Origin: Microtetraspora glauca
GTDB lineage: Bacteria; Actinomycetota; Actinomycetes; Streptomycetales; Streptomycetaceae
Length of the DNA stretch: 64,000 nt
Assembly: GCA_000721275.1 (NCBI GenBank)
Contig: JOFO01000005.1
Location: forward strand, 124,001-188,000
Direction: 5' to 3'
Shown: in pieces, positions 11,479-21,522 of the stretch
Layout: the number at the start of each line of letters is the position of its first letter
How positions within the stretch are numbered: position 1 is the stretch's first letter
Position numbers and translations under genes: made by a program
The notes under the pieces: model-generated
What the model was told of the DNA's origin: nothing
What the model saw: the letters and a program-made list of their open reading frames with translations, nothing else
Database searches by the model: none

Positions 11479-13037
11479 GTTCCTGCTCCTCGTCCGGTGG
11501 TGGTGGTGCCCGCCAGCCGTCGCAGCGCCCCCTTGTCGACCTTGCCCGCCGCGTTGTGCGGGAGGGAGGGGAGCGGGTGGAAGGCGCGCGGGGTCTTGAA
11601 GTTGGCCAGCCGTTCGCGGGTGTACGCGGTCAGTTCCGCGGCATCGATCCGGGCGCCGGCCGCGGGCACGCAGTACGCCACCCCGACCTCGCCGAGCCGT
11701 CCGTCGGGCGTGCCGACGACCGCCGCGTCCAGGACGGCGGGGTGGCCGCGCAGGACCTGCTCGACCTCGGCCGGATACACGTTGAACCCGCCGACCACGA
11801 ACATGTCCTTCAGCCGGTCGGTGATCCGCAGGAACCCTCGGGCGTCGAGGACGCCGACGTCGCCGGTGTGCAGCCAGCCGTCCGCGTCGACAGCCTCGGC
11901 GGTGGCGGCGGGGTCGTCGAGGTAGCCGCCCATCACGTGGAAGCCGCGCGTCAGGATCTCGCCGGGCTCGCCCGGCGGGGCGTCGATCCGCAGCTCGGTG
12001 CCCTCCAGCGCGCGCCCGGAGGTCCGCGCCAGCGTCTCCGGCGACTCGTCGGGCGGGCAGACGGCGACCACGCCCGTCGACTCGGTCAGCCCGTACGCGG
12101 TGGAGACGGCCCGGGCGCCGAGGCCGGTCCTGATCTCCTCGATGAGGGCGGTCGGGATGTTCGCCGCGCCGGTGACCGCCATCCGCATCGCGCTCAGGTC
12201 GTACGCGGCGCGGCGCGGGTGGCGGAGGAGGGAGGTGAAGACGGTCGGCGCCCCGGTGAGGACGGAGATCCGCTCCTCCCGCATCCGGCCGAGGACGGCC
12301 TCCGCGTCGAAGACCCGCTCGGGGACGATCGCCGCCCCCTGCAGCAGGCACGCGAGGACGCCCGCCTTGTAGCCGAAGGTGTGGAAGAAGGGGTTCACCA
12401 GCAGGTACCGGTCGCCGCGCCGCAGGGTGACGGTGCGGGCCCAGGCGTCGTACACGCGCAGGTTCTGGCCGTGGGTGCTGGGGACGCCCTTGGGCCGGCC
12501 GGTGGTGCCGGAGGTGAAGAGGACGTCCGCGGGGTCGCCGGGGCGGACCGCGGCGGAGCGCGCCCGCCGCGCGGCCTCGGTGATCCGTGCGGCGCCGGCG
12601 AGGAAGGACGGCCAGTCGGCGGTGTGCAGGGACACGGTCCGCTCCAGGAGCGGCAGTTCCTCGCCGGACCCGGCGAGCAGCGCGCGGTAGTCCGTGCCGA
12701 GGAAGTCGTGCTCGGTGAAGAGCAGCCGGGCGCGGGAGCGGCGCAGGATGTCGGCGGCCTCGGCGGCCCGGTAGCGGGTGTTCACCGGGACGAGGACGGC
12801 GCCGGCGGTCACCGCGCCGAGCGCGGCCACCACCCACCGGGCGCTGTTGGGCGCCCACACGGCGACCGCGTCGCCGGGCCGGATCCCCTGGGCGATCACC
12901 GCGCGCGCCGTCTCGCCGACGCGGTCGCGCAGCTCCCGGAAGCTCCACCGGTCTCCTTCGAAGACCAGGGCCTCCTCGTCGCCGTACGTCTCGGCGGCCC
13001 AGTCCGCGAGCCCGGCCAGAGTCTCAGCGCCCCTCAT
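11475..13037 (-). CDS. Acyl-CoA synthetase, FadD3-like (HIP-CoA ligase candidate)
   Basis: 520-residue ANL-superfamily adenylate-forming ligase. Motifs in order: A3 LFTSGTTGRPKGVPSTHG, A5 AYGLTESTG, A7 GWLHTGDVG, A8 RITDRLKDMFVVGGFNVYP, and the catalytic Lys near the C-terminus in NAAGKVDKG. GGFNVYPAEVE and the overall size resemble FadD3, which activates HIP, the C/D-ring propionate released by HsaD, to its CoA thioester. It is co-transcribed with the monooxygenase through a 4-base overlap. The substrate is inferred from context; other medium-chain or aromatic acids are possible. Confidence 0.78.
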   Translation of the reverse strand: MRGAETLAGLADWAAETYGDEEALVFEGDRWSFRELRDRVGETARAVIAQGIRPGDAVAVWAPNSARWVVAALGAVTAGAVLVPVNTRYRAAEAADILRRSRARLLFTEHDFLGTDYRALLAGSGEELPLLERTVSLHTADWPSFLAGAARITEAARRARSAAVRPGDPADVLFTSGTTGRPKGVPSTHGQNLRVYDAWARTVTLRRGDRYLLVNPFFHTFGYKAGVLACLLQGAAIVPERVFDAEAVLGRMREERISVLTGAPTVFTSLLRHPRRAAYDLSAMRMAVTGAANIPTALIEEIRTGLGARAVSTAYGLTESTGVVAVCPPDESPETLARTSGRALEGTELRIDAPPGEPGEILTRGFHVMGGYLDDPAATAEAVDADGWLHTGDVGVLDARGFLRITDRLKDMFVVGGFNVYPAEVEQVLRGHPAVLDAAVVGTPDGRLGEVGVAYCVPAAGARIDAAELTAYTRERLANFKTPRAFHPLPSLPHNAAGKVDKGALRRLAGTTTTGRGAGT

Positions 13038-13147
13038 GATCCGTCACGACCTCCCTGCGTGGCTGCACGACGGAGGGAGCGTGGCAGGCGGGGGCGGCCG
13101 GGCGCAGGAGCGGTTTCCCGCTGACCGGGAAGACCGGCACGGGGCCG

Positions 13148-13238
13148 GGGAACGCGCAGGAGGGCGACCGGGAACGGGCAGGAGGGGCGGTCGGGAACGG
13201 GCAGGAGGGACGCAGGGGAACGCGAAGGAGGGGCGGCC
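13148..13238. repeat. Four imperfect 22-23 bp tandem repeats
   Basis: The unit reads roughly GGGAACGGGCAGGAGGGGCG and recurs from 13148, 13170, 13193 and 13216. The middle two copies are nearly identical and the outer ones differ at a few bases. It fills the space between the CoA ligase start and the argG stop. No reading frame of interest crosses it. The last copy runs into the argG terminator hairpin. Confidence 0.6.
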
Positions 13239-13249
13239 GGGGCCGCCCC
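13230..13249 (-). terminator. Terminator hairpin downstream of argG
   Basis: GGGGCGGCC (13230-13238) and GGCCGCCCC (13241-13249) form a perfect 9-bp inverted repeat with a minimal loop, about 30 bases past the argG stop. It is GC-rich without a T run, as is typical of Streptomyces. Confidence 0.55.
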
Positions 13250-13278
13250 TCCCGGGGTGTCGCGGGTGGTGCCGGGGA

Positions 13279-14764
<1,486 letters not shown>

Positions 14765-14819
14765 CCTGTCGTGGAGGCCCGGACGGTCCGGCCGACTGGC
14801 CCGGTTCCAGGGCTGACGC

Positions 14820-15824
14820 CTACCGCTCCGCGTCCAGGGCGACCCGGGCCAGCAGGGGCACGTGGTCGCTGCCGGTGGACGGGAGCGCGCGGATCGCGGG
14901 CACGCGGGCGCCGCGGGCGAGGACCTGGTCGATCCGGGCCACCGGGAAGGCCGCCGGGTAGCTCAGCGCCAGCCCGCGCTCCGGGGCCGCGAGGCGCGAG
15001 GTCAGCGGGGCGAGGCCGCGGTCGTCGACCGTGCCGTTGAGGTCGCCCGCCAGCACCACCCGGCGCGCGGGCTCCGCCGCCAGGAGCCGTCCGAGGCGGG
15101 CGGCGCTCTCGTCGCGGCGGGCGGACCCGAGACCGCCGGGCCCGAGCCGCACGGACGGCAGGTGCGCGACGTACACCGCCACCTCGCCGTACGGAGTGCG
15201 CACCTCGGCCCGGAGCGCCCGCTGCCACGGCCCGGCGATGCCCGCCGGCCGGATGTCGAGCGCGCGGTCGCCGTCGAGCGGGTGCCGGGACCAGAGGCCG
15301 ACGGTGCCGTGCACGGAGTGGTACGGGTAGCGGGGCGCGAGTTCCCGGCGGTAGACGGCCGACGCCGGGTCGACCAGCTCCTGGAGCGCGATCAGGTCGG
15401 CGCCGGAGTCCGCCAGCGCCCGGGCCGTACCGGCCGGGTCGGCGTTGTCGTCCGCCACGTTGTGCTGGACCACGGTCAGCTCGCGGGGACCCGGCCCGTC
15501 CGCCGGCAGCAGCAGCGGACCGAACGCCACGGTCCACGCGACGACCGGCAGGAGCAGCACGAGCAGCGCCGTCCGGGCGCGCCGCACCGCAGCGCAGAGG
15601 AGGAGCGCCGCGGTGAGGGGGCCGAGCCAGAACAGGAACGTCTCCAGGAGGCTGCCCAGCCGGCCGGGGGTGTTCGGCACGAACCGGTGGAACGCGAGCA
15701 GCGCGGCGGTCGCCCCGCCGAGCGCCGCGAGCACCCGGCCGCGCCGGTGCCCGCCGTCCGGCGCGCGCCGGATCCGCCCCGGCCCGCGCCCGCCCCGTTT
15801 TCCTTCCCGCCCCGCCACGGCCAC
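14820..15824 (-). CDS. Membrane-anchored endonuclease/exonuclease/phosphatase-family protein
   Basis: About 334 residues. The first 40 are basic, three hydrophobic helices follow (VLAALGGATAALLAF, FLFWLGPLTAALLLC, LLVLLLPVVAWTVAF), and then comes an extracytoplasmic EEP domain: QHNVADDN, the metal-binding Glu in LIALQEL, the conserved AGDLNGTVD and the terminal SDHVPLLA. EEP enzymes cut phosphodiester or phosphomonoester bonds in nucleic acids, lipids or phosphoinositides. The GTG at 15824 is chosen for the GAAAGGAC just upstream; GTG 15818 is also possible. The substrate is unknown. Confidence 0.75.
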   Translation of the reverse strand: MAVAGREGKRGGRGPGRIRRAPDGGHRRGRVLAALGGATAALLAFHRFVPNTPGRLGSLLETFLFWLGPLTAALLLCAAVRRARTALLVLLLPVVAWTVAFGPLLLPADGPGPRELTVVQHNVADDNADPAGTARALADSGADLIALQELVDPASAVYRRELAPRYPYHSVHGTVGLWSRHPLDGDRALDIRPAGIAGPWQRALRAEVRTPYGEVAVYVAHLPSVRLGPGGLGSARRDESAARLGRLLAAEPARRVVLAGDLNGTVDDRGLAPLTSRLAAPERGLALSYPAAFPVARIDQVLARGARVPAIRALPSTGSDHVPLLARVALDAER

Positions 15825-15977
15825 CCGTCCTTTCCCCGGCCTTCCGCCGGCATCCCTGATCAGGACGTTTCCGCCGGCCGGGCGGTTGCCGGCCGTTTGA
15901 CGGGGACTTGGAGTGGGCATGTCAGCGCGCGGCCGTCCGTCCCGCGGCCACCCCACGACCCCCTCAGGGAGCCGGAG

Positions 15978-16745
15978 TTGAAGACCTCGCGCCGCGTCAC
16001 GAAGGGAGCCGCCGTCCTCGGCAGCGCCCTCGCCCTCCTCCTCGCCGTCCCGGGCACGGCCCTCGCCGCCCCGCCCGCCGCGCTCCCCGCGAACGCGGAC
16101 GCCCTGGAGCAGACGTACCAGCCCGCGTACGACTACGACACCGACGGCTGCTACCCGACGCCGGCGATCGGCCCCGACGGCACCCTCAACCCCGGCCTGA
16201 GCCCGTCCGGCACCGTCAGCAGCCAGTGCCGGGACTCCGGGGACCTCGCCGCCACCAACGGCTACGCCCGCGCCCGCTGCAACAACGGCTGGTGCGCGGT
16301 CCTCTACGGCCTCTACTTCGAGAAGGACCAGGCCGTCTGGGGCAGCGGCCTCGGCGGCCACCGGCACGACTGGGAGCACGTCGTCGTCTGGATCCAGAAC
16401 GGGCAGGCGCAGTACGTCTCCACCTCGAACCACGGCTCCTTCACCGTCCACGGCCGCAGCGCGATCCGCTGGGACGGCACCCACCCCAAGGTCGTCTACC
16501 ACAAGGACGGCATCGGCACCCACTGCTTCCGGGCCGCCAACGCGAACGACGAGCCGCCCGAGAACCACCGCGGCACCTGGCAGTACCCCGCCCTCGTCGG
16601 CTGGAACGGCTACCCGCCCGGCATCCGCGAGAAGCTGAGCCAGGCGGACTTCGGCAGCGCCCACTTCGGCCTGAAGGACGGCAGCTTCGCCGACCACCTC
16701 GCCAAGGCGAAGCCGGCCGGCATCCCCTTCGACCCGTACGCGTGA
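15978..16745 (+). CDS. Secreted NPP1-family (Nep1-like) protein
   Basis: 255 residues. A signal peptide (KTSRRVTKGAAVLGSALALLLAVPGTALAA) precedes an NPP1/NLP domain with the diagnostic heptapeptide GHRHDWE in GLGGHRHDWEHVVVWI. Two cysteine pairs are visible (CYPTP/SSQCRDSG and ARCNNGWC). NLPs bind plant glycosylinositol phosphoceramides and many are cytolysins; bacterial saprophyte members often have no known role. The start is TTG at 15978 with AGGGAG six bases upstream. It stands alone and its 3' end almost touches the convergent ROK gene. Confidence 0.85.
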   Translation: MKTSRRVTKGAAVLGSALALLLAVPGTALAAPPAALPANADALEQTYQPAYDYDTDGCYPTPAIGPDGTLNPGLSPSGTVSSQCRDSGDLAATNGYARARCNNGWCAVLYGLYFEKDQAVWGSGLGGHRHDWEHVVVWIQNGQAQYVSTSNHGSFTVHGRSAIRWDGTHPKVVYHKDGIGTHCFRAANANDEPPENHRGTWQYPALVGWNGYPPGIREKLSQADFGSAHFGLKDGSFADHLAKAKPAGIPFDPYA

Positions 16746-16757
16746 CGGGCGCGGGCC

Positions 16758-18101
16758 TCAGCCGGAGACCCGGTCCCGCAGCGCCGTCTGCCAGGCGGGC
16801 GCCGGCGTGCTCGGCGCCCGCTCGGGACGGCGCCCGCCCGAGGCGAAGAAGTCGACCAGCGGCAGCAGCCCGGCCCCGACGGTGACCGCCTCCGGCCCGA
16901 GGGTGCCGAGCGTGATCTCCGTGCGTCCGCCGGGGTGGCGGAGCGCGTATGCGCGGGCGTACGCCGCCACCGGGGCGAGGAACCGGCTGCCGAGCTGGAG
17001 CCCGGCCCAGCCCCCGACGAGGATCCGCTCCGGCTGGAAGAGGTTGATGAGGTCGGCCAGACCGGCGCCCAGGTACTCGGCCGTCTCGTCGAGCACGGCG
17101 AGCGCGCCCCGGTCGGGCGCGCGGCCCCCGGCTCCCGGCCGGTCCGGGTCCGCTGGGTCGGCCGGGTCGGCCGGATACGCCGCCGCCAGCATCGCCGTCA
17201 GGGCCGTCTCCTCGTCCGCGCCGGCCGGCGGCTCGCCGCCCGCCTCCCGCCAGCGTTCGAGCAGCGCCTCCGCGCCGGCGTACGCCTCCAGGCAGCCCTG
17301 GGCGCCGCAGCGGCAGCGCCGGCCCCGCACCCGTACCGTCAGATGGCCCCACTCCAGGGCCTGGCCCGGGCCCAGCGGGTCCGTGACCACGCACGCGCCG
17401 ACGCCGGAGCCGAAGAGCACGACCACCGCGCTGCTCGCCCCCCGGCCGGCGCCGAACCACATCTCGGCCTGGCCCAGCGTCTTGGCGCCGTTCTCGATCC
17501 GGTACGGCACCTCCGCCGGCAGGTCGACCTGCTCGCGCAGCAGCCGTTCCAGCGGCACCGCGTCCCAGCCGATCGTCTGCCCGTGCACCACCGCCCCGTG
17601 CTCCGCCGTCCGCTCGACGATGCCGGGGACGCCGATCCCGACGCCGAGCAGGCGCTCCGCGGGCACCCCCGCGGTGCGCAGCACCTCGGCGATGCCGTCC
17701 CGCAGGTGGTCCACGACCACCGCCACCTCGTACCGCGCGGTCCTCGGCCCGGACGGCGCGAGCGGGCGCTCGGTGCGGGCCAGTTCGGTGAGTGCGAGGT
17801 CGAACAGCTCGATCCGCACCCGGGTCTCGCCGACGTCGACGCCGATCACGCAGCCGCTGTCCGGCGCGATCCGCAGCAGGGTGCGCGGGCGCCCGCCCGC
17901 GGAGCCGACGCTTCCGGCCTCCTCGACCAGGCCCTCGGCGACCAGTTCCGCGACCACGTTGCTGATCGACCCCGAGGAGAGCCCGGTCGCGGGACCGAGC
18001 GCGAGCCGGCTCGTCGGCCCGTCGAAGTAGAGCCTCCGCAGCACGGCCGTCCGGTTCTCGCGCCGCAGGTCGCGCACCGTGCGGCCACTCTTCGCGTGCA
18101 C
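16758..18101 (-). CDS. ROK-family transcriptional regulator
   Basis: 447 residues. An N-terminal winged helix (about 15-75, with TSRLALGPATGLSSGSIS and VEEAG) is followed by a ROK sugar-kinase-like domain with IGVDVGETRVRIELFD, GVGIGVPGIV and the zinc motif CRCGAQGCLEAYAG. A Pro/Ala/Asp-rich insertion lies near 310-335. The GTG at 18101 has GGAGGGGG well placed upstream; an in-frame ATG at 18137 would extend the protein by 12 residues. It is divergent from a sugar ABC importer and GH1 glucosidase, so it most likely represses that operon and is released by a sugar or sugar phosphate. Confidence 0.88.
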   Translation of the reverse strand: MHAKSGRTVRDLRRENRTAVLRRLYFDGPTSRLALGPATGLSSGSISNVVAELVAEGLVEEAGSVGSAGGRPRTLLRIAPDSGCVIGVDVGETRVRIELFDLALTELARTERPLAPSGPRTARYEVAVVVDHLRDGIAEVLRTAGVPAERLLGVGIGVPGIVERTAEHGAVVHGQTIGWDAVPLERLLREQVDLPAEVPYRIENGAKTLGQAEMWFGAGRGASSAVVVLFGSGVGACVVTDPLGPGQALEWGHLTVRVRGRRCRCGAQGCLEAYAGAEALLERWREAGGEPPAGADEETALTAMLAAAYPADPADPADPDRPGAGGRAPDRGALAVLDETAEYLGAGLADLINLFQPERILVGGWAGLQLGSRFLAPVAAYARAYALRHPGGRTEITLGTLGPEAVTVGAGLLPLVDFFASGGRRPERAPSTPAPAWQTALRDRVSG

Positions 18102-18153
18102 TGCCGCCCCCTCCGTCGTAGTCGTCCGCCGCAACATACCCCCACGGCAAGGC

Positions 18154-18183
18154 TTGACGCGCCCTTCTCATGGAGTTTAACTC
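18154..18183 (+). promoter_or_regulatory. Promoter and operator of the sugar ABC/GH1 operon
   Basis: TTGACG (18154-18159) and TTAACT (18177-18182) are 17 bases apart and read toward the binding-protein gene. The palindrome GAGTTTAACTC (18173-18183) overlaps the -10, and a further TTAA element lies at 18193-18196. I infer a sigma-HrdB-type promoter blocked by the divergent ROK regulator. Confidence 0.55.
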
Positions 18184-18274
18184 ACACCCTGAATTAAGCC
18201 GGTGGAGCGGTGGGCGGTCCGGGCGCCCCCCTCTCGGTCCTTCCTCCCGCCTTCCCTGAAAGGGACCAGGAGCC

Positions 18275-19585
18275 ATGCGCAGAATCAGAGCCGCCGTCAC
18301 GGGTGCCGTCACCCTCTCCCTCGTCCTCACCGCGACCGCCTGCGGCGGCGGGGGAGCGGACGGCGGCGGCGGGGCCACGAAGACCCTCACCTACTGGGCC
18401 TCCAACCAGGGCTCCAGCCTGGAGGCCGACAAGAAGGTCCTCCAGCCCGAACTGGACGAGTTCGAGCGGCGCACCGGCATCAAGGTCGAACTGGAGGTCA
18501 TCCCGTGGTCCGACCTCCTCAACCGCATCCTCACCGCCGCCACCTCCGGCAAGGGCCCGGACGTCCTCAACATCGGCAACACCTGGAGCGCCTCCCTCCA
18601 GGCCACCGGCGCCCTGCTGCCCTGGGACGCGAAGAACTTCGGCGCCATCGGCGGCAAGGACCGCTTCGTCGCCTCCGCGCTCGGCTCCACCGGAGCCCCC
18701 GGCCAGGACCCGGCCGCCGTCCCGCTCTACTCCATGGCGTACGCCCTCTACTACAACAAGCGGATGTTCAAGGATGCCGGCATAGCGAAGCCGCCGACGA
18801 CCTGGGACGAGGTGATCGCCGCCGGCAAGAAGCTCAGCAAGGACGGCAAGTGGGGCATCGGCGTCGAGGGCGCCAACCTCTCCAACAACATCCACCAGGT
18901 CTTCGTCCTCGGCAAGCAGCACGGCGCCGACTTCTTCACCGCCGACGGCAAGCCCGACTTCACCTCCGACGGCGCCGTGGCCGCCGTCAAGCAGTACGTG
19001 GACCTGATGGCCACCCACAAGATCGTCGCCCCCGGCAACGCCGAGTACGCCCAGAACCAGTCCCTCAGCGACTTCGCCAAGGACAGGACGGGCATGGTCC
19101 TGTGGCAGACGCCCTCCCAGACCTTCGCCTCCCAGGGCATGTCCGAGGAGGAGTGGGGCGTCGTCCCCGCCCCCGTCCCCTCCGGCAAGCCGGGCACCGG
19201 CACCGCCACCAACTCGATGGTCGCCGGCATCAACATGGCCGTCTTCAAGAACACCGACAACCTCGACGGCGCCCTCAAGTTCGTGCAGTTCATGACCAGC
19301 GACGAGGAACAGGTCGCCCTCAACAAGACGTACGGCTCCGTGCCCCCGGTCAAGAGCGCCCAGCAGGACCCCGCCTTCTCCGGCCCCTCCCTCGCCGTCA
19401 TCCGCGACACCCTCGCCACCAGCGCCGCCGCCCTCCCGCAGGTCCCGGAGGAGTCCCAGTTCGAGACCGTCGTCGGCACCGCCGTCAAGAAGCTCTTCGC
19501 CGACGCCGCCGCCGGACGCCCCGTCACCACCGAGTCCGTCCGCGCCGAGCTCGACAAGGCCCAGCAGCAGATGCCGAAGAAGTAG
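18275..19585 (+). CDS. Sugar ABC transporter substrate-binding lipoprotein
   Basis: 436 residues. A lipoprotein signal (LSLVLTATAC, with the lipid-accepting Cys at 23) and a Gly-rich linker precede a cluster B-type extracellular sugar-binding fold: TYWASNQG, RTGIKVELEVIPWSDLLNRI, DVLNIGNTWSASL, YYNKRMFKDAGI and TTWDEVIAA. It would capture an oligosaccharide outside the membrane and deliver it to the two following permeases. No ATPase is encoded in the operon, so a shared MsiK-type ATPase elsewhere is likely, as is known for Streptomyces sugar importers. The companion beta-glucosidase suggests a beta-glucoside. Confidence 0.9.
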   Translation: MRRIRAAVTGAVTLSLVLTATACGGGGADGGGGATKTLTYWASNQGSSLEADKKVLQPELDEFERRTGIKVELEVIPWSDLLNRILTAATSGKGPDVLNIGNTWSASLQATGALLPWDAKNFGAIGGKDRFVASALGSTGAPGQDPAAVPLYSMAYALYYNKRMFKDAGIAKPPTTWDEVIAAGKKLSKDGKWGIGVEGANLSNNIHQVFVLGKQHGADFFTADGKPDFTSDGAVAAVKQYVDLMATHKIVAPGNAEYAQNQSLSDFAKDRTGMVLWQTPSQTFASQGMSEEEWGVVPAPVPSGKPGTGTATNSMVAGINMAVFKNTDNLDGALKFVQFMTSDEEQVALNKTYGSVPPVKSAQQDPAFSGPSLAVIRDTLATSAAALPQVPEESQFETVVGTAVKKLFADAAAGRPVTTESVRAELDKAQQQMPKK

Positions 19586-19596
19586 GCACCGCCCCC

Positions 19597-20592
19597 ATGA
19601 CCCAGACCGCCGTCACCACCCCCGCGCGGGAACCGGCGGTGCGCAAGCCCCCGCCCGGAGGGGCGCGCACCGCCCGCCGCTCCGGGCGCCGCCGCGTCGC
19701 ACTGCCCTACCTGCTGCTCCTGCCCGCCCTGCTCCTCGAACTCCTCGTGCACCTGGTGCCGATGCTCATGGGCCTCGCCATGAGCTTCAAGGAACTCACC
19801 CAGTTCTTCCTCCGCGACTGGACGGCCGCCCCCTGGGCCGGACTCGACAACTTCTCGGTCGCGCTCGACTTCGACGCGGCCGTCGGCAAGTCCCTGCTGG
19901 CGTCCTTCCTGACCACCTGCCGGTTCACCCTGCTCTCCGTGGGCCTCTGCTGGCTCCTCGGCACCGCCGCCGCCGTCCTCCTCCAGGAGAACTTCCGCGG
20001 CCGGGGCTTCCTGCGCACCCTCTTCCTCGTCCCGTACGCCCTGCCGGTCTACGCCGCCGTCATCACCTGGGCGTTCATGTTCCAGCGCGACAACGGCCTC
20101 ATCAACCACGTCCTGCACGACCAGCTCGGCATCGGCGACAGCCCCGCCTTCTGGCTCATCGGCGACAACAGCTTCTGGGCCCTGCTCGCCGTCTCCGTCT
20201 GGAAGGGCTGGCCGTTCGCGTTCCTCACCGTCATGGCCGGACTCCAGAACATCCCCCGCGACCTGTACGAGGCCGCCGCCCTCGACGGCGCCGGCGTCTG
20301 GAAGCAGATCCGCCACATCACCCTGCCGTCGCTGCGCCCGGTCAACCAGGTCCTCGTCCTGGTCCTCTTCCTGTGGACCTTCAACGACTTCAACACGCCG
20401 TTCGTGCTCTTCGGCAAGGCGGCCCCGGAAGCGGCGGACCTCATCTCGCTCCACATCCACCAGGCGTCCTTCCAGACCTGGAACTTCGGCTCCGGATCCG
20501 CCATGTCCGCGCTCCTGCTGCTCTTCCTCCTCCTCGTCACCGGCGTCTACCTCCTGCTCACCACCCGCGGAAGGAAGACCACCGATGGCTGA
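19597..20592 (+). CDS. Sugar ABC transporter permease (MalF/UgpA type)
   Basis: 331 residues. A basic, Pro-rich cytoplasmic N-terminus of about 35 residues is followed by six predicted transmembrane helices starting at ALPYLLLLPALLLELL. The EAA loop (LYEAAALDGAGVWKQIRHITLPSL), which docks on the ATPase, lies near 228-251. It starts 12 bases after the binding-protein stop and overlaps the next permease by 8 bases. Confidence 0.92.
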   Translation: MTQTAVTTPAREPAVRKPPPGGARTARRSGRRRVALPYLLLLPALLLELLVHLVPMLMGLAMSFKELTQFFLRDWTAAPWAGLDNFSVALDFDAAVGKSLLASFLTTCRFTLLSVGLCWLLGTAAAVLLQENFRGRGFLRTLFLVPYALPVYAAVITWAFMFQRDNGLINHVLHDQLGIGDSPAFWLIGDNSFWALLAVSVWKGWPFAFLTVMAGLQNIPRDLYEAAALDGAGVWKQIRHITLPSLRPVNQVLVLVLFLWTFNDFNTPFVLFGKAAPEAADLISLHIHQASFQTWNFGSGSAMSALLLLFLLLVTGVYLLLTTRGRKTTDG

Positions 20593-21463
20593 CACCACGG
20601 CCGCCCGCCGGCCGCGCTCCCCGATGGCCCCGCCGCGCTCCTTCCTCTGGACCCGCCGGATCGTCCTCACCCTCCTCGCCGGCTTCGTCCTGCTGCCGGT
20701 GTACGTGATGGTGTCCAGCTCGCTGAAGCCGCTGGAGGACGTCTCGGGACGGTTCGCGTGGATCCCCTCCGCGTTCACCCTGCGCCCCTACGCGGACATC
20801 TGGGAGACGGTCCCGCTCGCCGACTACTTCGTGAACTCGATCGTCGTCTCCGCCGCCGCCACCGTCCTGTCCGTGGCCGTCGCCGTCCTCGCCGCGTACG
20901 GCGTCAGCCGCTACACCTTCCGCGGCAAACGGGTCTTCACGGTCACCGTCCTGTCGACGCAGATGTTCCCCGGCATCCTCTTCCTGCTGCCGCTCTTCCT
21001 CATCTACGTCAACCTCGGCAACGCCACCGGGATCGCCCTCTTCGGCACCCGCGAGGGCCTCGTCCTCACCTATCTGACCTTCTCGCTGCCCTTCTCCATC
21101 TGGATGCTCACCGGCTACTTCGACGCGATCCCGCGCGAACTGGACGAGGCGGCCAAGGTGGACGGCTGCGGCCCGCTCCGCGCGCTCTTCCGCGTCGTCG
21201 TGCCCGCCGCCCGCCCCGGCATCGTCGCCGTCGCCGTCTACGCCTTCATGACCGCGTGGGGCGAGGTCCTCTTCGCCTCCGTGATGACCGACGACACCAC
21301 CCGCACCCTCGCCGTCGGCCTCCAGGGCTACGCCACCCAGAACGACGTCTACTGGAACCAGGTGATGGCCGCCTCCCTCGTGGTGAGCGTCCCCGTCGTC
21401 GCCGGCTTCCTGCTCCTCCAGCGCTACCTCGTCGCCGGCCTGACCGCGGGCGCGGTCAAGTGA
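20585..21463 (+). CDS. Sugar ABC transporter permease (MalG/UgpE type)
   Basis: 292 residues with six predicted helices, the first being [21 protein letters not shown]. The EAA motif [22 protein letters not shown] near 184-205 is typical of the second CUT1 permease. It pairs with the preceding gene to form the channel. The beta-glucosidase gene follows after about 60 bases. Confidence 0.92.
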   Translation: MADTTAARRPRSPMAPPRSFLWTRRIVLTLLAGFVLLPVYVMVSSSLKPLEDVSGRFAWIPSAFTLRPYADIWETVPLADYFVNSIVVSAAATVLSVAVAVLAAYGVSRYTFRGKRVFTVTVLSTQMFPGILFLLPLFLIYVNLGNATGIALFGTREGLVLTYLTFSLPFSIWMLTGYFDAIPRELDEAAKVDGCGPLRALFRVVVPAARPGIVAVAVYAFMTAWGEVLFASVMTDDTTRTLAVGLQGYATQNDVYWNQVMAASLVVSVPVVAGFLLLQRYLVAGLTAGAVK

Positions 21464-21522
21464 CGACCCCCGCGCGCCCGGGCGCGCCCCGCCCCCAGCC
21501 CCGTACCGCAGAAAGGCACCCC

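Noticed and set aside
9805..13124. Long + strand frames opposite the monooxygenase and CoA ligase
   Set aside because: They mirror the GC-rich third positions of the - strand genes; no recognisable domain and no ribosome site.
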